Shown piece by piece: positions 18,993-26,981 of a stretch of DNA of 64,000 bases. Under the pieces are notes generated by a model. That model worked only from the letters and a program-made list of their open reading frames with translations, searched no databases and was not told the origin of the DNA. The stretch's first letter is position 1. Each line of letters starts with the position of its first letter. The DNA is taken from NCBI RefSeq assembly GCF_023734775.1, contig NZ_AP025732.1:4834501-4898500 (forward strand). Reading direction: 5' to 3'. This DNA is from Nostoc cf. commune SO-36. GTDB lineage: Bacteria; Cyanobacteriota; Cyanobacteriia; Cyanobacteriales; Nostocaceae. The translations under genes and the position numbers were made by a program.

Positions 18993-19030
18993 ACTAATGA
19001 CTAATGACCAATGACTAATAACTAATGACT
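18993..19030. repeat. ACTAATG/ACCAATG heptad tract at the pheS start
   Basis: Five seven-base words run into the ATG of pheS; the start codon is itself inside the last word. They are the complement of the tract upstream of surE. Confidence 0.8.
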
Positions 19031-20017
19031 AGCAATTTAGAAGCTCAACTTTTAGCACTGCGGCAGGAAGGAGAAAAAGCGATCGCAGCCGCCGACACCC
19101 TAGAACGTCTAGAGGAACTCAGAGTTAACTATCTGGGTAAAAAAGGGGAACTGGGGGCACTGTTGCGAAGTATGGGGCAGATGAGTGCAGAGGAACGGCC
19201 AAAAATTGGAGCGATCGCTAATACAGTCAAAGAATCTCTGCAAACTAGTCTAGACCAGCAACGCGTTGCCCTGGAATCCGCGCAAATTCAACTACAGCTA
19301 GAGGCGGAAACTCTGGATGTTACTATGCCGGGAATTTACAGCCCCCAAGGTCGCATTCATCCCCTCAATGGAATTATTGACCGGGCGCTGGATATCTTTG
19401 TTGGTATGGGCTATACCGTGGCTCAAGGGCCAGAGATGGAAACAGATTATTATAATTTCGAGGCTCTTAATACCCCGCCTGACCACCCCGCCCGTGATAT
19501 GCAGGATACTTTTTACCTGCCAGATGGGAATCTTTTACGGACTCATACATCGTCAGTGCAAATTCGTTACATGGAAAGAGAAGAACCACCGATTCGAGTT
19601 GTAGCTCCAGGGCGAGTTTATCGGCGAGATAATGTAGATGCGACTCACTCGGCTGTTTTCCATCAAATAGAACTTTTAGCCATTGACGAGGGACTAACTT
19701 TTACAGACCTCAAGGGCACAATTAAAGTATTTTTACAAGCAATATTTGGCGATTTACCTATTCGCTTCCGCGCCAGTTATTTCCCGTTTACTGAACCTTC
19801 AGCTGAAGTGGATTTGCAGTGGAATGGGCGCTGGTTGGAGGTGATGGGCTGCGGTATGGTTGATCCAAATGTACTTAAGTCTGTGGGTTATGATCCAGAA
19901 GTTTATACTGGGTTTGCTGCCGGTTTTGGTGTAGAACGCTTTGCAATGGTGTTACATCAAATCGATGATATTCGTCGCTTGTATGCTAGCGATTTGCGGT
20001 TTTTGCAGCAATTTTAG
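19025..20017 (+). CDS. pheS: phenylalanyl-tRNA synthetase alpha subunit
   Basis: 330 residues, normal length. The N-terminal coiled coil (about 1-90) is followed by the class II catalytic core: [39 protein letters not shown] ([11 protein letters not shown] before it), motif 2 [20 protein letters not shown] and motif 3 [13 protein letters not shown]. It charges tRNA-Phe together with PheT, which is not adjacent here, as is common in cyanobacteria. The ATG lies within a heptad repeat, so there is no usual ribosome-binding site. Confidence 0.97.
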   Translation: MTSNLEAQLLALRQEGEKAIAAADTLERLEELRVNYLGKKGELGALLRSMGQMSAEERPKIGAIANTVKESLQTSLDQQRVALESAQIQLQLEAETLDVTMPGIYSPQGRIHPLNGIIDRALDIFVGMGYTVAQGPEMETDYYNFEALNTPPDHPARDMQDTFYLPDGNLLRTHTSSVQIRYMEREEPPIRVVAPGRVYRRDNVDATHSAVFHQIELLAIDEGLTFTDLKGTIKVFLQAIFGDLPIRFRASYFPFTEPSAEVDLQWNGRWLEVMGCGMVDPNVLKSVGYDPEVYTGFAAGFGVERFAMVLHQIDDIRRLYASDLRFLQQF

Positions 20018-20182
20018 GGAAGCGATCGCTTTAAATAATCAGGCGTTTACTAAATTTACAAAAGTCAATTTGATGAAAATATAACCACAGATAAATATCT
20101 ATGAATTATCTGTGGTTTTAAATAATAGATCAGGATTGATGAATTTGGTAAACTATTAGTACGTAACTTCTGTTGACCTGAT

Positions 20183-20785
20183 ATGACTACAATCATTGGC
20201 AAAGGTCTAACGCTTGAGGAATATTTGAAGTATGACGATGGCACGGATAGTCATTATGAACTTGTGGCAGGTGAGTTAGTTGCAATGCCACCCGAAAGTC
20301 CAAAAAATGTCCAGATATCTCTATTTTTGCTGGTCAATTTTCTCAAGTTCGTCCCGTTCAATCGGTTAAGTAACAAAGTTGAAATTGTTGTTGCTGGTTC
20401 TCGTGCAACAACTCGCATTCCTGATTTAGTTGTGCTAACGGATGAACTTGCAACAATCTTAGAAGGTGCAACTCGATCCACAATCACCCTGGATATGCCA
20501 CCTCCAGCACTAGTTGTCGAAGTTGTTTCTCCTGGCAAAGCTAACGAAGATCGAGACTATCGCTACAAACGTTCCGAGTATGCCGCAAGGGGAATTACTG
20601 AATATTGGATTGTTGACCCTCAGATAAATGCAGTTACCGTACTGATATTAGTTAACGGGTTTTATGAAGAAACCAGATTTGCAGGAAACACTGCGATCGC
20701 TTCTACTATTTTTCCAGAGTTACAGCTAACCGCAGAGCAAGTACTCAAAGCTGGAGAAAGCAATACGTGTGACGCCATTTCTTAG
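20183..20785 (+). CDS. Uma2 family (DUF820) endonuclease-like protein
   Basis: 200 residues. The PD-(D/E)XK nuclease core is visible: E in YELVAGELVAMPPES, PDLVVLTDE, VVEVVSPGKANEDRDYRYKR (E and K/R positions) and EYWIVDPQINAVTVL. The C-terminus (ELQLTAEQVLKAG) is standard. Uma2 proteins occur in dozens of copies per cyanobacterial genome and their biological role is unclear. A piece of this gene's 3' end is duplicated at 21629-21688. Confidence 0.9.
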   Translation: MTTIIGKGLTLEEYLKYDDGTDSHYELVAGELVAMPPESPKNVQISLFLLVNFLKFVPFNRLSNKVEIVVAGSRATTRIPDLVVLTDELATILEGATRSTITLDMPPPALVVEVVSPGKANEDRDYRYKRSEYAARGITEYWIVDPQINAVTVLILVNGFYEETRFAGNTAIASTIFPELQLTAEQVLKAGESNTCDAIS

Positions 20786-20908
20786 TTTAAATTTAATAAG
20801 GAAGACTGACGAAGGGATTTTAAAAGTGCGATCGCGATCAAAACTTTCATCATCTCAAACAGTAAAATGTAGTAAATAATTGCTACCCAAAATTCATGCC
20901 ATGAGCCG

Positions 20909-21241
20909 ATGGCCTTTTTACCGCAGGATGCAATAATCGCAGAAGAAAAGCTAACCAAGTATCTGCTTGTGCCGTTGCCAAAAGACGATAAATCTAAATT
21001 TCTAGCTAGGGCTGGGTACACACTAGACAACTGGCAACAACTGGAAAGGGATCTACGCGCTCAAGTTTTAACGCAACCTGCCGAGACGATCGAAACAACT
21101 CGTTATGGGCAGAAGTATGCTATTCGTGCGTGTCTGCGAGGGCTTAATGGTGTTGAACTAAATATCTTAACCATTTGGATGGTTGCAAACGATACAACCA
21201 AATTTGTCACCTTAGTGCCAGATCAAGGAGCTAACTTATGA
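20909..21241 (+). CDS. DUF6883-like protein
   Basis: 110 residues. Features are PQDAIIAEEKLTKYLLVPLP, the KSKFLARAGY loop and WMVANDTTKFVTLVPD at the end. The sequence resembles DUF6883, small proteins often paired with DUF4926 partners in cyanobacteria and suspected to be toxin-like. The stop overlaps the next start by 4 bp (ATGA), indicating translational coupling. The family label is from memory of sequence pattern. Confidence 0.65.
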   Translation: MAFLPQDAIIAEEKLTKYLLVPLPKDDKSKFLARAGYTLDNWQQLERDLRAQVLTQPAETIETTRYGQKYAIRACLRGLNGVELNILTIWMVANDTTKFVTLVPDQGANL

Positions 21242-21579
21242 AGGTACAGTACCCCTTATTCTCTCAAGTTGCATTAGCACAGGATTTACCAGAATACAAT
21301 CTCAAGCGAGGGAATGTTGCAACAATTGTGGAACATTATCCCATGCCTGAAGGGGAAGAGGACGGGTATAGTCTGGAAGGGTTTGATCTGCCCCATGTGA
21401 CGATCGAAGTAGCAGCATCTCAAATTATCCCCATTGCCCAGTTGCAGCAAGAAGAAATGATTTTAGCCAAGTTACGCCAGCTATCTGGAGCGAGATTGTT
21501 ACAATTACAAGATTATCTCGATTTTCTGTTGCAAAAAGAAGAGTCTGAGCATCAGAGTAGGTTAAAATCTCCCACCTAA
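21238..21579 (+). CDS. DUF4926-like protein, partner of the upstream gene
   Basis: 113 residues. The first 60 (FSQVALAQDLPEYNLKRGNV, VATIVEHYPMPEGEEDGYSLEG in two steps) match DUF4926, a small SH3-like beta fold; the rest is a helical extension (LRQLSGARLLQLQDYLDFLL). The last few codons and the stop lie in DNA derived from an old peptidase fragment (21564-21603), so the natural C-terminus may be changed. It is coupled to the DUF6883-like gene by a 4-bp overlap and is likely its antidote or partner. Confidence 0.65.
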   Translation: MKVQYPLFSQVALAQDLPEYNLKRGNVATIVEHYPMPEGEEDGYSLEGFDLPHVTIEVAASQIIPIAQLQQEEMILAKLRQLSGARLLQLQDYLDFLLQKEESEHQSRLKSPT

Positions 21580-21603
21580 GTATTTGGTGAGAAAATCTTC
21601 TGC
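21564..21603 (-). pseudogene. fragment of S9 peptidase C-terminus
   Basis: On the minus strand it reads AEDFLTKYLGGRF, matching AEEFLAKYIGGRF at the end of the peptidase at 26982-28868. It overlaps the 3' end of the DUF4926-like gene on the other strand and is followed by a GCGTAGCCCGTCGTAGACAT repeat. Confidence 0.65.
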
Positions 21604-21628
21604 GTAGGCGTAGCCCGTCGTAGACATC

Positions 21629-21688
21629 GCTTCTACTATTTTCCCAGAGTTACAGCTAACCGCAGAGCAAGTACTCAACGCTGGATAA
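21629..21688 (+). pseudogene. duplicated 3' fragment of the Uma2 gene
   Basis: Reads STIFPELQLTAEQVLNAG then TAA, matching the C-terminus of the Uma2 protein at 20183-20785. Similarity continues past the stop into GTGCGATCGCG. The left edge is a GGCGTAGCCCGTCGTAGACAT repeat that replaces the natural upstream sequence. Confidence 0.8.
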
Positions 21689-21868
21689 AGCAATGCGGTT
21701 AAAAGGCAGACAGGCGAAGTGATTTGAGAAGTGCGATCGCGTAGTTTTATTGCCTGGTAGCAAGTAGGTTACATTTACTTGCTAGAGAAATTCATAAAAC
21801 TTACGTTTTTTTGCGGATTTTGTTTTGCTTACTTCCCCTCTAGATTGGATATATAGAAGGGAGAAGAT

Positions 21869-22351
21869 ATGTTTAGAAAACTTACTTTGGGATTGATACT
21901 GGCATTATCTACTGTGCTACCATCCCATGCACAATCTATGGATTGGGTGAATGTTGGTAGTTCTAATGAAGGTATTGAGTTAGATGTTGATGCAAATTCT
22001 ATTCAAAGGTCTGGTTATTTAGTCGAATATAGTATCAGAATGCGATACCTACGCCCAGATAAAAGTGGTGCAGTTATAGCTGGAATTCGAGAAATTGCAG
22101 ACTGTAATTCAGGTGTATTTCAAGTTCAAGAATCAATAGCTTTCAATCGGCAAAACAAAATTGTTTTTAATCAAAAATATAATAATGCTCCTGTGCAACA
22201 AGTGGAATCAGGAACTTTGGGACACGCAAAATACAGCTTTGTATGTCAAGCTCAAATGCACAGAGATGTGGTACAAGACTTTGTGGATATTTCTCGTGCA
22301 GCCACAGAGTCTGTTAATACTGTCATAAAAGCAAGGTTTATAGACCCTTAA
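21869..22351 (+). CDS. secreted protein of unknown function
   Basis: 160 residues with a clear signal peptide (MFRKLTLGLILALSTVLPSH, cleavage after HAQ near residue 22). The mature part begins WVNVGSSNEGIELDVDANSI and is beta-rich with two Cys (about 98 and 132), perhaps a disulphide. The start resembles the surface-adhesin E-like pattern (W-V-x-V-G-S, then D-x-x-S-I), but this is only a suggestion. A purine-rich GGGAGAAG lies before the ATG and a strong terminator follows. Confidence 0.75.
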   Translation: MFRKLTLGLILALSTVLPSHAQSMDWVNVGSSNEGIELDVDANSIQRSGYLVEYSIRMRYLRPDKSGAVIAGIREIADCNSGVFQVQESIAFNRQNKIVFNQKYNNAPVQQVESGTLGHAKYSFVCQAQMHRDVVQDFVDISRAATESVNTVIKARFIDP

Positions 22352-22395
22352 TTATGCTTTGCATCTACGTTATTACACAATAGTATTTAATTAAA

Positions 22396-22446
22396 GCTTG
22401 CTCTAATTCCCTCCATAAAAATCAGGGAATTAGAGCAAGCCTTTTT
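22396..22446 (+). terminator. strong intrinsic terminator
   Basis: Perfect 17-bp stem GCTTGCTCTAATTCCCT/AGGGAATTAGAGCAAGC with an 11-nt loop, followed by CTTTTT. It lies about 45 bp after the secreted-protein gene. Confidence 0.92.
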
Positions 22447-22550
22447 ATAAGGTGGGTTCGAGGACTATTGCAAGGACAAATATCAATATCGCGCAACAAT
22501 GGTGAGCGTTTGCACCTCTTAAATTGCTTTATCAGTAAGGCTTTCAAAAG

Positions 22551-22577
22551 GGTGGTTAGTGTAATTCACCGACCACC
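22551..22577 (-). pseudogene. remnant of peptidase terminator region
   Basis: GTGGTTAGTG/CACCGACCAC hairpin followed by GAATGACCGGGGATA at 22605-22619. The same order (hairpin, TTTATTTA, GAATGACCGGGGATA) forms the 3' end of the S9 peptidase at 26944-27012. This is the left half of a decayed second copy; the right half lies beyond the IS element. Confidence 0.7.
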
Positions 22578-22634
22578 ATTTTGAAACTTTATTTAGGGGT
22601 TGCTGAATGACCGGGGATACAGCACTTCCCGGTG

Positions 22635-23231
22635 TTATGAGGTACAATAGCAACAATTAGTAAACCAGTTTTTTAAATGTTGAGGATTCATTAAGTCGAG
22701 TGCAACTGAGATTACTGTATCAACCATTTCTGTTGTAGTTGGAGCAAAACTGCGTAAAAAAGATTTGAGTTGTGACCACCATAACTCGATTGGATTAAAA
22801 TCAGGAGAGTATGAGGATAAACAAATAACTTTCGCACCTACAGCTTCAATCATTGGTACAATTGATGCTAGTTTATGGGCAGGTAAGTTATCCATGACGA
22901 CTACTGCTCCTGTCCATAAATTAGGCGCTAAAAACTTCTCAATGAATACATCAAATGCTTGGCTATCCATTGAGTTATTCATCGTCATTAACGCCACTAC
23001 TTTTTTAATACTAATTGCTCCAATTACTGTGACTTTTGCACCTCTATAAAATGGTTTTTGGTCGTAAGCTCTTGTTCCTTGTTGCGAACGCGCATGAGTT
23101 CTTGCCAGACCTAATAAAACTCCTGTCTCATCTAGGAATACTAAGTTATCTGGATCTATATCTCTGACCTGTTCCCAATATTCTACTCTTAGTTTTTGAA
23201 CTCTTTCTGTTGCTGCTTGACTACTCCGCAA
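22635..23231 (-). CDS. IS630 transposase, C-terminal DDE part
   Basis: 198 residues as read from the first ATG. The DDE catalytic triad is visible: D in LVFLDETGVLL, D in VVMDNLPAHK and E in FNPIELWWSQLK. It is probably not made alone: it overlaps the upstream frame, and fusion by frameshift at the A9 run (23234-23242, minus strand AAAAAAAAA) would give a transposase of about 315 residues. Confidence 0.9.
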   Translation of the reverse strand: MRSSQAATERVQKLRVEYWEQVRDIDPDNLVFLDETGVLLGLARTHARSQQGTRAYDQKPFYRGAKVTVIGAISIKKVVALMTMNNSMDSQAFDVFIEKFLAPNLWTGAVVVMDNLPAHKLASIVPMIEAVGAKVICLSSYSPDFNPIELWWSQLKSFLRSFAPTTTEMVDTVISVALDLMNPQHLKNWFTNCCYCTS

Positions 23232-23581
23232 TGTTTTTTTTTACGATTTAATCCTAATTTTTGTAAGGCACGACACATTGCACTTCGACCTACCCAATTA
23301 CCAGTTTTGTCTGCAAATAATTCACACAACTCTATCAATGTTGCATCTGGATGTGCTTCAACTAATTCTCTTAACTCTATGTCAGCATTTGTCAGATGAC
23401 TAAATTGTGGTTTTCCTCGCGGCTTTGGTTGTAAATTTCCTTCAAGTTTTTGTTGTTTTACAAGCTTTTGCACTAAACTCTTTGAGACAGAAAATATGTT
23501 AGCTACTTTCCTGATTGAGATATTTTTTTGAATATGTGCTGCAACTATTTTTTCTCGAAGCTCGATAGAGTATGACTTCAT
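23189..23581 (-). CDS. IS630 transposase, N-terminal DNA-binding part
   Basis: 130 residues with a helix-turn-helix (EKIVAAHIQKNISIRKVANI, SVSKSLVQKLVKQQ) and a second winged segment (VGRSAMCRALQKLGLNRKKK). The Lys run is encoded by nine A, where ribosomes can slip into the DDE frame. The start is ATG 23581, about 50 bp inside the right inverted repeat. Confidence 0.9.
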   Translation of the reverse strand: MKSYSIELREKIVAAHIQKNISIRKVANIFSVSKSLVQKLVKQQKLEGNLQPKPRGKPQFSHLTNADIELRELVEAHPDATLIELCELFADKTGNWVGRSAMCRALQKLGLNRKKKHCGVVKQQQKEFKN

Positions 23582-23636
23582 TTAAAAGTATTTATATTTT
23601 AACCTAGTGTACCTTATAACAGGCGGAAGCGCTGTA

Positions 23637-23695
23637 TCTGCCAAAGGTTCAAATCTGCCACCTAAGTATTTGGCGAGAAACCCTTCTGCGATCGC
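23637..23695 (-). pseudogene. fragment of S9 peptidase C-terminus, right of IS630
   Basis: On the minus strand it reads AIAEGFLAKYLGGRFEPLAD, matching AIAEEFLAKYIGGRFEPLTD of the intact peptidase. Together with the left half (22551-22619) it marks an old copy of the peptidase 3' end that the IS entered at a TA. Confidence 0.85.
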
Positions 23696-23767
23696 AACCC
23701 TCGCCTAAGCAATTTTCTAGTCTGGTAAACTAAAGACAGCGCCAGTTATGCTTCCTTCATTCGTTAT

Positions 23768-24061
23768 ATGTTTGCTGAAACCTCCTCACGCTACGTGACC
23801 CGCAACCCTGAAATTTTAAGTGGAGAGCCAATTATTATAGGTACTCGCACATCTGTTCGTGCCATTGTCGGTTTGTGGCGGTTGGGGATTATGCCAGAAG
23901 AAATCCTGAACCATTTGCCACATCTGACGCTAGCACAAGTGTTTGATGCTTTGAGTTTTTATCTCGATCATCAGGCAGAGATTAATGAATACATTGAGCG
24001 AAACCGAGTACCCGATGAATTAATACATCCATCTGTAAAAGCTATATTGGGGACATTGTGA
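23768..24061 (+). CDS. DUF433 antitoxin-like protein
   Basis: 97 residues with the DUF433 pattern NPEILSGEPIIIGTRTSVRA followed by a small helix-turn-helix (EEILNHLPHLTLAQVFDALS). DUF433 proteins are the usual partners of DUF5615 PIN-like toxins. The TGA stop overlaps the partner's GTG start (GTGA), giving tight coupling. Confidence 0.88.
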   Translation: MFAETSSRYVTRNPEILSGEPIIIGTRTSVRAIVGLWRLGIMPEEILNHLPHLTLAQVFDALSFYLDHQAEINEYIERNRVPDELIHPSVKAILGTL

Positions 24062-24402
24062 CGGTTTTTGCTGCACTTTACAGTGATGAGGATATGTCAG
24101 CATTGGTTGCTAGACTGTTGCGATCACGCGGTCTGGATATCGCAACTGTTCCTGAACAAGCAACCCTCGGCAAAACTGACCGTGAGCAACTTGAATTTGC
24201 AACTTCTGTAGGCAGATGTATTCTGACACATAACCATGTCGATTTTGAGCGGTTGCATCTCCAGTATATAGAGGAGAATAGAGAACATTTTGGTATTATC
24301 GTTGTGCCTCAGAAAAACGCTTATGAAGTGGCGCAACGGATTGGGATTCTGGTAAGTACACTAACGGCTGACGAAATTAAGAATCAGTTATTGTATGCAT
24401 AA
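24058..24402 (+). CDS. DUF5615 PIN-like toxin
   Basis: 114 residues from GTG 24058. The PIN-like acidic residues appear as D10 and E11 in YSDEDMS and D in THNHVDFERLH. The family is a shortened PIN domain thought to act as an RNase toxin. The GTG start overlaps the DUF433 stop by four bases. No sign of damage. Confidence 0.87.
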   Translation: MTVFAALYSDEDMSALVARLLRSRGLDIATVPEQATLGKTDREQLEFATSVGRCILTHNHVDFERLHLQYIEENREHFGIIVVPQKNAYEVAQRIGILVSTLTADEIKNQLLYA

Positions 24403-24534
24403 ATCGTTTCAAATATTTACACCGCACAGTAATTACTCCAAGCCGGAGAAAGGAATACACCCAGCAAGGCAAAAGTAAAAAGTTAAAATTCACTCATCAA
24501 AAAAAGGTTTATAACTACTTTTGTATCGCTATGT

Positions 24535-25779
24535 TCAGCCAAATAATATGTGTGAAGCCAATCCAATGGCTCCTCCTGCTAGCACTAACCATGCTGAATT
24601 TATTTTAAATCTAAACACAGCGATCGCACTCAAAATTGCCAGAATAATTGTTAACCAATCTACCAGCGCAGCTCGTCCTAATGTGTATGTGACTCCTGCC
24701 ATTAATCCTAAAGAAGCTGCATTTACACCATCCAAAAATCCACTTGCCCAAGGAGATTGACGCAACTTAGGAACCCAAGGATTAATCACCAACACCAGCA
24801 CAAAAGCTGGCAAGAAAATGCCGATTGTACCTGCGATCGCTCCGGCATTTCCTGCTAGCAAGTACCCAATAAATGTTGCGGTGGTGAAAACAGGCCCCGG
24901 TGTAAACTGCCCGATCGCTACAGCATCTAAAAGCTGTTGTGATGTCAACCACTGGTTGCGCTCGACTAAATCTCGTTGCAGAAATGCCAGCAATACATAG
25001 CCACTACCATAGAGAACACATCCAATTTTGAGAAAAAAGACAAAGACGTTAATCCAACTGACTGATGTAACTGCTGCTGTTGTACTCCCAACCTGCGCCA
25101 GAATACCTGACATAGGTAACAGGAATGCTCCGCTTGTATGTCCTCTGGCTTGCCAATTCTTGAGTAGCATCACAGCGATACCTAGCAAAATCAGCACCAA
25201 AATTTCATTCAATCCAGCTAAGTATGCTGCGATCGCAGCTATCCCTGCAATAATCGTCGGTACGTCTTTGGCTGCCTTTTTCCCCAAATTCCACACAGCC
25301 TGAATCACGATCGCAATAATTACAGGTTTAATTCCATAGAGCAGCCATTCTACCTGGGGAACTGTTTGATAACGAGCATAAATGGCGGCTAATGCCCAAA
25401 CAATTAACATCGCAGGTAGAATAAAGCAGCTACCCGCAACTACTAAACCACGCCATCCGGCTCGTTCGTAGCCAATGTGAATGGCTAATTCCGTCGAGTT
25501 GGGGCCTGGAATCAAATTCGTAATTCCCAGTAAATCTAGCAGTTTCTCCCGGCTCATCCACTGACGGCGATTCACTACTTCATTGTCCATCATGGCGATG
25601 TGAGCAGCAGGGCCACCAAAAGCGATCGCTCCCAGTCGCAAAAACACCGCCGCCAGTTCTGTTAATCGCTGCTTCTGTTCTTTGGGAGTCAAAACCTTAT
25701 AGGAAATCACTTCTTGCTCTTTCTGGATATCCTCAGCTTCTTGCGTCACTATAATTTTCCTGATTAATGATGATGACAA
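24535..25779 (-). CDS. chrA: chromate transporter ChrA
   Basis: 414 residues, the long two-domain form. Each half has the CHR signature: FGGPAAHIAMM with a PGPNSTE segment in the first, and a GSGYVLLAF...FTPGPVF segment in the second. About ten membrane helices are expected. ChrA exports chromate across the plasma membrane, driven by proton motive force, and gives resistance. It is divergent from a DUF442 gene, and a PadR regulator lies beyond it, so a small metal- or stress-responsive cluster is likely. Confidence 0.95.
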   Translation of the reverse strand: MSSSLIRKIIVTQEAEDIQKEQEVISYKVLTPKEQKQRLTELAAVFLRLGAIAFGGPAAHIAMMDNEVVNRRQWMSREKLLDLLGITNLIPGPNSTELAIHIGYERAGWRGLVVAGSCFILPAMLIVWALAAIYARYQTVPQVEWLLYGIKPVIIAIVIQAVWNLGKKAAKDVPTIIAGIAAIAAYLAGLNEILVLILLGIAVMLLKNWQARGHTSGAFLLPMSGILAQVGSTTAAVTSVSWINVFVFFLKIGCVLYGSGYVLLAFLQRDLVERNQWLTSQQLLDAVAIGQFTPGPVFTTATFIGYLLAGNAGAIAGTIGIFLPAFVLVLVINPWVPKLRQSPWASGFLDGVNAASLGLMAGVTYTLGRAALVDWLTIILAILSAIAVFRFKINSAWLVLAGGAIGLASHILFG

Positions 25780-25792
25780 AACAAGAATATCG

Positions 25793-25811
25793 GATTTCGA
25801 TAACGAAAATC
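25793..25811. promoter_or_regulatory. imperfect palindrome between chrA and DUF442 gene
   Basis: GATTTCG-ATAA-CGAAAATC lies between the divergent starts. A -10-like TATACT is at 25835-25840 for the plus-strand gene. The palindrome is placed where a repressor could cover both promoters; the PadR protein nearby is the natural candidate. Pattern only; no known PadR consensus match is claimed. Confidence 0.4.
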
Positions 25812-25890
25812 TATATAATTAGAAATTAATTTGTTATACTATGCCATTGACTAAAAAACACTGCAATACAATCGAGATTACGGAGTATGT

Positions 25891-26316
25891 ATGAGTGATG
25901 TCAAGAAAGTGAGCGATGAGTTTTCGGCAGGTGGACAGCCAACCCCAGAGACACTAAAACAGCTTGCTGATGAAGGGTATAAGTCTGTGGTGAATCTGCG
26001 ATCGCTTGATGAAACTGGAGCCTTAGTAGACGAACAGCAACAAGCAAAAGCCGCAGGTCTTGAATATGTCAATGTTCCACTCAAGACAAATTCAGCCAAC
26101 GACAACTTGACTGCAACAGTTCTCTCAGAATTAGAGGAATTGCCGACTCCTGTATATTTTCATTGCGGTGCAGGAGGACGAGCCAGTGCCTTAGCGCTCA
26201 TTGCCTTTGCAACTCAACAAAAGCTAAACCGTGAACAGGTTTTAGCAAGAGCAAAAGAACTTGATATCAACCCAGGTCAACCTTATCTCCAGAAGTTTTT
26301 AGAAAGCTTATCGTGA
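25891..26316 (+). CDS. DUF442 phosphatase-like protein (Blh type)
   Basis: 141 residues. It contains the tyrosine-phosphatase loop H91-C92-G-A-G-G-R97 (HCxxxxR with one residue fewer between C and R) and the N-terminal FSAGGQPTPETLKQLADEGY block of the DUF442 family, found in sulfur-metabolism and biofilm (Blh) proteins. The likely reaction is phosphate or persulfide chemistry on Cys92. GGAG stands before the ATG. Divergent from chrA. Confidence 0.85.
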   Translation: MSDVKKVSDEFSAGGQPTPETLKQLADEGYKSVVNLRSLDETGALVDEQQQAKAAGLEYVNVPLKTNSANDNLTATVLSELEELPTPVYFHCGAGGRASALALIAFATQQKLNREQVLARAKELDINPGQPYLQKFLESLS

Positions 26317-26448
26317 GTAGTGGTGAGTAGAGGAGATGACAATACGGTTTGGTTAAGGTTTTTTGATGAAAATCTAGATATAAAGACGCGATAAATCACC
26401 GTCAAGACGAAAAATTGATCCTTGTAGAGACGGCGATTTATCGCGTCT

Positions 26449-26751
26449 CTACTCCTCGAACAATTCGCCAAATAATTCGCGTACCTTTTCTTTGGCATCC
26501 TCTAGAGTCATTTTTCCTAAATCAGTAGCTCGGTAGAGTCGTCGGCTTTGCCGTCCCGATCTCTGCTCAACGGAATATAGATATCCCTTGCGCTCCATAT
26601 CATGCAACATTGGATAGAGTGTTCCGGCACTGAGTTTATAGCCGTGACGTGCCAGTTCTTCAATAATGCCTAGCCCAAAAATTGGCTCCTGAACTGCATG
26701 ATGCAGAATATGAAGCCGAATTAAGCTTGAGTAGAACTCTCGTCCATTCAT
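26449..26751 (-). CDS. PadR family transcriptional regulator
   Basis: 100 residues from ATG 26751 (MNGREFYSSLIRLHILHHAV). A GTG seven codons upstream (26772) is also open; the ATG is the more usual start in this family. The winged helix is plain (EPIFGLGIIEELARHGYKLS, AGTLYPMLHDMERKGYL, SGRQSRRLYRATDLGK), with a C-terminal dimerising helix. PadR proteins are usually repressors. Its place next to chrA and the DUF442 gene suggests it controls them. Confidence 0.9.
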   Translation of the reverse strand: MNGREFYSSLIRLHILHHAVQEPIFGLGIIEELARHGYKLSAGTLYPMLHDMERKGYLYSVEQRSGRQSRRLYRATDLGKMTLEDAKEKVRELFGELFEE

Positions 26752-26943
26752 TAGGCAAGGCTTTTGCGACACTTAGAATTTCATTTTCGCTCATCGCGCT
26801 GGGCATTGTGGGATTTTTTTATTCAACTGTCCAAGCAGCCTCATAAGTATTAGTAAACTTATGACGACAGGACTCAATTCTTCTGTCTAAGCAGATGTAG
26901 AAGCGTGCGAAATCTAGGTTTCTCAAATATTTGTCGCTAAAAA

Positions 26944-26968
26944 GTGGTCAGTGAATTACACTAACCAC
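26944..26968 (-). terminator. intrinsic terminator of the S9 peptidase gene
   Basis: 10-bp stem GTGGTCAGTG/CACTAACCAC (one mismatch) with a 5-nt loop, followed on the minus strand by CTTTTTAGCG. It lies 14 bp past the peptidase stop. Confidence 0.85.
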
Positions 26969-26981
26969 CATGCGTGAGACT

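Larger units (their letters stand above)
22620..23634 (-). mobile_element. IS630-family insertion sequence, 1015 bp
   Basis: Ends were set by three signs. First, inverted repeats of about 30 bp: left CAGCACTTCC...TGTTATGAGGTACA, right (reversed) CAGCGCTTCC...TGTTATAAGGTACA. Second, a TA at both edges (22618-22619 and 23635-23636), the target duplication expected of IS630/Tc1-type elements. Third, removal of the element rejoins GGGGATA with TCTGCCAAAGGTTC, as in the related uninterrupted sequence at 27004-27018. Two overlapping transposase frames lie inside. Confidence 0.93.
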
